Shown: positions 60,819 to 64,000 of the stretch, in pieces
Position numbering within the stretch: position 1 is the stretch's first letter
Layout: each line of letters opens with the position of its first letter
Source of the DNA: Paraprevotella clara YIT 11840
Lineage (GTDB): Bacteria; Bacteroidota; Bacteroidia; Bacteroidales; Bacteroidaceae
Direction: 5' to 3'
Assembly (NCBI RefSeq): GCF_000233955.1
Contig: NZ_JH376642.1
Coordinates: forward strand, 124,001-188,000
Length of the DNA stretch: 64,000 bases
Translations under genes and position numbers: made by a program
Notes under the pieces: generated by a model
Database searches by the model: none
Told to the model about the DNA's origin: nothing
The model's input: only the letters and a program-made list of their open reading frames with translations

Positions 60819-62141
60819 CTATGATTGCTTGAATTTATATTTAAGTCCATACTCTTCTAATTTACTATATAGTGTTGTCCTGCCTATTCCAAGCAGTTCG
60901 GCGGCGATACTCCGGTTTCCGTTTGCCTGTTTCAAGGCACGTAATATCCGTTCCTTTTCTTCCATATCATTGTGTAGGGCAAAGCTGACGGGTGAAGTCG
61001 GCTTCGTCCCGGTAAGTTCCAGATGCTCTTTCGCTACCATCCCTTCCTGAGCCTGCAATACCGCTCCCATGATTTTCTGCCGAAGTTCTCGCACATTACC
61101 CGGCCATGCATGGGTCAGCAACGCTTTCCGGGCTTCGATACTGAATCCGCTCACATTACATTCCAGTTCCTTGTTGGCTACCTCGCGGAAGAATTCTGCC
61201 AATGGCATGATGTCCTCCTGACAGTCGCGCAACGGTGGCACGGTTATCTCGAAGTCGTGCAGACGGTACAGCAAATCCTGACGGAAACGCTTCTCGCCCA
61301 CTGCCGTCTCCAAGTCCTCGTTGGTGGCGGCGATGATGCGGACGTTGAAACTCCTGTCTGACTTGTCACCGACCGGGCGATACCGTCTTTCCTGTATGGC
61401 ACGGAGCAACATCTGTTGCGTTTCCATTGCGAGATTGCCCACCTCGTCTAAGAATAATGTGCCGCCTTCCGCTTCATGGAAGTATCCTTTCCTTGCACAG
61501 TCTGCACCCGTGAACGAGCCCTTGATGTGTCCGAAGAATGCCGATGGTGCAAGTTCTTTGGTCAGTGAACCACAATCCACCGCAACGAAAGGCTTGCCCG
61601 CCCGTTTGCTCTTGTTGTGCAGGTGGTGAGCGATATGCTCCTTTCCCGTGCCGTTCTCGCCGAATATCATCACGCTCATGTCCGTACCGGCAACAATCTT
61701 TATACGGTGCATGATTTTCTGAAAGGCAGAACTTTCACGGGGGAATACGGGCATACGTATGAATCCGGCTTGACGCTCTTTCTCTATGGTCCGTATCTGC
61801 GGGACAAGTTTGTTTTCTAAAAGTTGTTTGGGGATATAGTCTATCGAGCCGAATTTCATACTTTCTACGGCGGTAGGCACTTCGGCGTAGTCTGTCATGA
61901 TGAAGAATGGCTGCATCATTCCCTCCTTGCGCATCCAGCGCAACAGTTCGATGCCGTTGCCATCGGGCAGACGCAGGTCGGAAACAACAATGTCATCATC
62001 CGTTGCCTGTTTTAGATGTTGCTTGGCTGTCGATAAGCGATAAGCCTGTACGGTGCGGTAACCATCCCGTGCCAACAAATTGCAGACATACTCGCAATAC
62101 ACGATGTTGTCCTCCACCACGATAATTCTTGTACTATCCAT
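60819..62141 (-). CDS. rteB: RteB-type sigma-54-dependent response regulator
   Basis: A 440-residue transcription activator. The receiver domain has D55 in VVSDLRLPDG. The AAA+ sigma-54 module has Walker A at 161-168 (GENGTGKE), GSFTGA at 208-213 where the usual loop is GAFTGA, and Walker B in GGTLFLDEVG. The Fis-type DNA-binding domain is at the C-terminus (NRSIAAELLGIGRTTLYSKL). It matches RteB of CTnDOT-type conjugative transposons, where RteA phosphorylates RteB and RteB activates rteC and then excision. rteC is not next to it here. Its start overlaps the rteA stop by eight bases. Confidence 0.93.
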   Translation of the reverse strand: MDSTRIIVVEDNIVYCEYVCNLLARDGYRTVQAYRLSTAKQHLKQATDDDIVVSDLRLPDGNGIELLRWMRKEGMMQPFFIMTDYAEVPTAVESMKFGSIDYIPKQLLENKLVPQIRTIEKERQAGFIRMPVFPRESSAFQKIMHRIKIVAGTDMSVMIFGENGTGKEHIAHHLHNKSKRAGKPFVAVDCGSLTKELAPSAFFGHIKGSFTGADCARKGYFHEAEGGTLFLDEVGNLAMETQQMLLRAIQERRYRPVGDKSDRSFNVRIIAATNEDLETAVGEKRFRQDLLYRLHDFEITVPPLRDCQEDIMPLAEFFREVANKELECNVSGFSIEARKALLTHAWPGNVRELRQKIMGAVLQAQEGMVAKEHLELTGTKPTSPVSFALHNDMEEKERILRALKQANGNRSIAAELLGIGRTTLYSKLEEYGLKYKFKQS

Positions 62142-64000
62142 TTTTGAATTTTCTCCTTTCTTCTTTTGCCAGCCGGATTATCTCCGTTCCCATGTCCAAT
62201 ATGAGGGTTACGGCATGGTTTAACGCATTATCATCAAGCGTTGTCCCATTATGAAGTAATCCATAAAGTCCCCTTAGAGGTTGGTCGGCACGGAGTATTT
62301 CCCATGAACTGCGCAGATGATGTGTCAGGGCATCCAACTTTGGCAGGTCTTTTTGTGTTGCCGCATCCCGGACAGCCTGCATTTCCTTTTCAGTTTCAGC
62401 TATCAGTTTCTCCAGCATGACGGCTTCATTTCCGTAGGACAACAAGGTAGAAAAGTCCGGTTTCCCACAGGGCGTCGCTTTCATGGAACATCTGTCAGAA
62501 GCCTCCATCAGTTCCGATATGGAGAACGGCTTGAACAGGCATCCGGCAAAGCCCCGCTCTATGAGTTCCTCCGCATTGCAACTGCCCGAAGCGGTTGCCA
62601 CGACCACCGGGATTATTTTGGAATTGCCCACGTTGGATGAGCGCAGCAGCTCCAACAGTTCAAAGCCGTTTGTATCGGGCATTTTTAAATCTGCCAGTAA
62701 CAAACCGTATTCTTTCCGGCGTATCAGTTCCATCAGTTCCGCGACATCTGTACAGATGTCGCAGTGTATTCCCTCTTGGGCGTACATTTCTTTCAGCATC
62801 AGGAGAAGCACCTCGTCGTTGTCGATGGCTACGACTTTGAGGTTCTTCTTTTTCCTGTGGATATAAGTCTGCATTTCTTGCTCCGGCACTTCCTCGGCTT
62901 CCTGCATGGGTATCTCCACCGTAAAACGACTTCCTTTGCCTTTCTTGCTTTCCAAGCGGGTTTTTCCGTGAAGCATTGTTACGATATTATGCACGATGGC
63001 AAGCCCTAGCCCGAAGCCATCTTTTACGGCTGCATTTGAAAGACGTTCAAACGCTCCGAATATTTGTAGCTGTTCCTCTTCGGTCATACCGGTTCCTGTA
63101 TCCTCAACCACAAGTGTCAATATGCCGTTGTCGTAATCCGTTGTCAGGAACACACCGCCTTTCTCCGTAAACTTGACGGCATTTGACAGCAGGTTGTTTC
63201 CAATTTGCAGGATGCGTTCCTTGTCGGTCAATACAATGGCATCACTTCCATCCTTCACCGTCAGAGACAATTCCTTGCTCATTGCAATGGGCGTGAATTC
63301 CGTTTCAAGGGTATGCGTAATTGTAGAAATGCGGCAAGGGGACAGTCTGGGCTGTTCCTTGCCGTTGTCCAAGCGAAAGAAGTCCAGTAAAGTATTGAGC
63401 ATAATGCGCATACGTTCGGAAGATTCCTGTATGTTTTCGATGAAATGCACATTGTTACCTTTGCTAAACTCTTTCTGCAGCAATTCGGTATAACCGGTTA
63501 TTGCTGCCAACGGTGTGCGCAGCTCATGGGTAATAGTATGCACCGCTTTTTTACGGGATGCTATCAGTGTTTCGTTTTCTTGTACACTTTTATTGAGTTG
63601 TTCAATCAACTTCTCCTGTCTTTCTTTTGTTTTTTCTTTCACCCGAATGTCCCTTTGGATAATCCAATAAGATACCATAAGCAGGACAATGACACTAATA
63701 ATCAAGATGGTTACAATAACCGCAGAGCGTTCATACGATTCTTTTATGTGCTGTTCCTTGTTTTGAAATGCCGTTTGTGATTGTTCGTCTAACTCTTGAA
63801 GCAGAGTAGATAATTTGCTGTTCAGTTCCTTATTCTGCACACACAGGCTGTCCGTATTGTCGCTTATCTGCTGTTGTCGTGAAATCAACTGTCTGTTAAG
63901 AGCATGAAGCAGATTGGACTGCATAGGGACTTGCACGGTTTCTTTAGCTCCGAAAAATCCTGCTATGCCTTTCTTTTTACGGGTTACAGTACGGAAACTT
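62134..64000 (-). CDS. rteA: RteA-type hybrid sensor histidine kinase, 5' end cut by the window
   Basis: The frame is open to the right edge, so the N-terminus is missing. Visible parts are a coiled-coil-like sensor region, a membrane helix (SAVIVTILIISVIVLLMVSYWII), the kinase phosphoacceptor in HTITHELRTPLAAITGYTELL, the ATPase domain with VEDTGTGM and GFGLGLAIVHNI, a receiver with LLADLKMPDTNG, and a C-terminal Hpt-like domain with THHLRSSWEIL. This order fits RteA, the tetracycline-responsive partner of RteB. A GTG at 63936 is in frame but too internal to be the start. In CTnDOT-type elements tetQ lies upstream and is co-transcribed, so tetQ is expected beyond this edge. Confidence 0.92.
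   Translation of the reverse strand, partial: SFRTVTRKKKGIAGFFGAKETVQVPMQSNLLHALNRQLISRQQQISDNTDSLCVQNKELNSKLSTLLQELDEQSQTAFQNKEQHIKESYERSAVIVTILIISVIVLLMVSYWIIQRDIRVKEKTKERQEKLIEQLNKSVQENETLIASRKKAVHTITHELRTPLAAITGYTELLQKEFSKGNNVHFIENIQESSERMRIMLNTLLDFFRLDNGKEQPRLSPCRISTITHTLETEFTPIAMSKELSLTVKDGSDAIVLTDKERILQIGNNLLSNAVKFTEKGGVFLTTDYDNGILTLVVEDTGTGMTEEEQLQIFGAFERLSNAAVKDGFGLGLAIVHNIVTMLHGKTRLESKKGKGSRFTVEIPMQEAEEVPEQEMQTYIHRKKKNLKVVAIDNDEVLLLMLKEMYAQEGIHCDICTDVAELMELIRRKEYGLLLADLKMPDTNGFELLELLRSSNVGNSKIIPVVVATASGSCNAEELIERGFAGCLFKPFSISELMEASDRCSMKATPCGKPDFSTLLSYGNEAVMLEKLIAETEKEMQAVRDAATQKDLPKLDALTHHLRSSWEILRADQPLRGLYGLLHNGTTLDDNALNHAVTLILDMGTEIIRLAKEERRKFKNG

Overview
The window is chromosomal DNA from a member of the Bacteroidales (Bacteroidaceae/Prevotellaceae-like). 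The evidence is the repeated TAnnTTTG promoter box, a hybrid two-component system (HTCS) regulator, a serine palmitoyltransferase, DUF6057-, DUF4738- and DUF4491-like proteins, and rteA/rteB genes of a CTnDOT-type conjugative element. I cannot name the genus from the sequence alone.

Layout. 0-3.2 kb: the 3' end of a glycogen branching enzyme, a membrane protein, and a minus-strand pair of NO_stim-like protein and purine permease. 3.4-24.2 kb: a glycan-degradation locus. It has a secreted three-module protein, a protein with three GH43 modules, a GH2 beta-galactosidase and a GH51 arabinofuranosidase in one plus-strand run, then an ECF sigma factor and an HTCS regulator on the minus strand, then a divergent alginate-lyase-like secreted protein. 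No SusC/SusD pair lies inside the window. The enzyme set suggests arabinose- and galactose-containing plant glycans, which is an inference. 24.4-29.9 kb: ppdK, rlmD and a membrane acyltransferase preceded by a strongly structured leader. 30.9-35.5 kb: a four-gene minus-strand operon (HU/SPOR protein, FHA protein, tex, HAD phosphatase). 35.6-40.0 kb: ugd, a lipoprotein and an outer-membrane barrel, tightly linked. 40.4-53.3 kb: housekeeping genes, including mscL, the operon lon-tgt-lptG-DEAD helicase, trmN6, a lipid kinase, serine palmitoyltransferase, an RluA-type pseudouridine synthase and aspS. 53.5-59.3 kb: GH35 beta-galactosidase, tRNA-Pro, a MATE exporter, a DUF4491 protein, and perR with reverse rubrerythrin.

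59.3-64.0 kb is mobile DNA. A tyrosine recombinase gene has lost its catalytic half and is followed by rteB and rteA, which runs off the right edge. In CTnDOT-type elements tetQ lies directly upstream of rteA, so tetQ would be expected just beyond the window; it is not seen here.

The least explained signals are the leader at 29.9-30.1 kb (a 21-pair closing stem, a competing hairpin and a hairpin touching the start codon), a family of hairpin repeats in three intergenic regions (16.2, 40.1 and 58.0 kb), and a folded promoter-bearing element at 59.4 kb.
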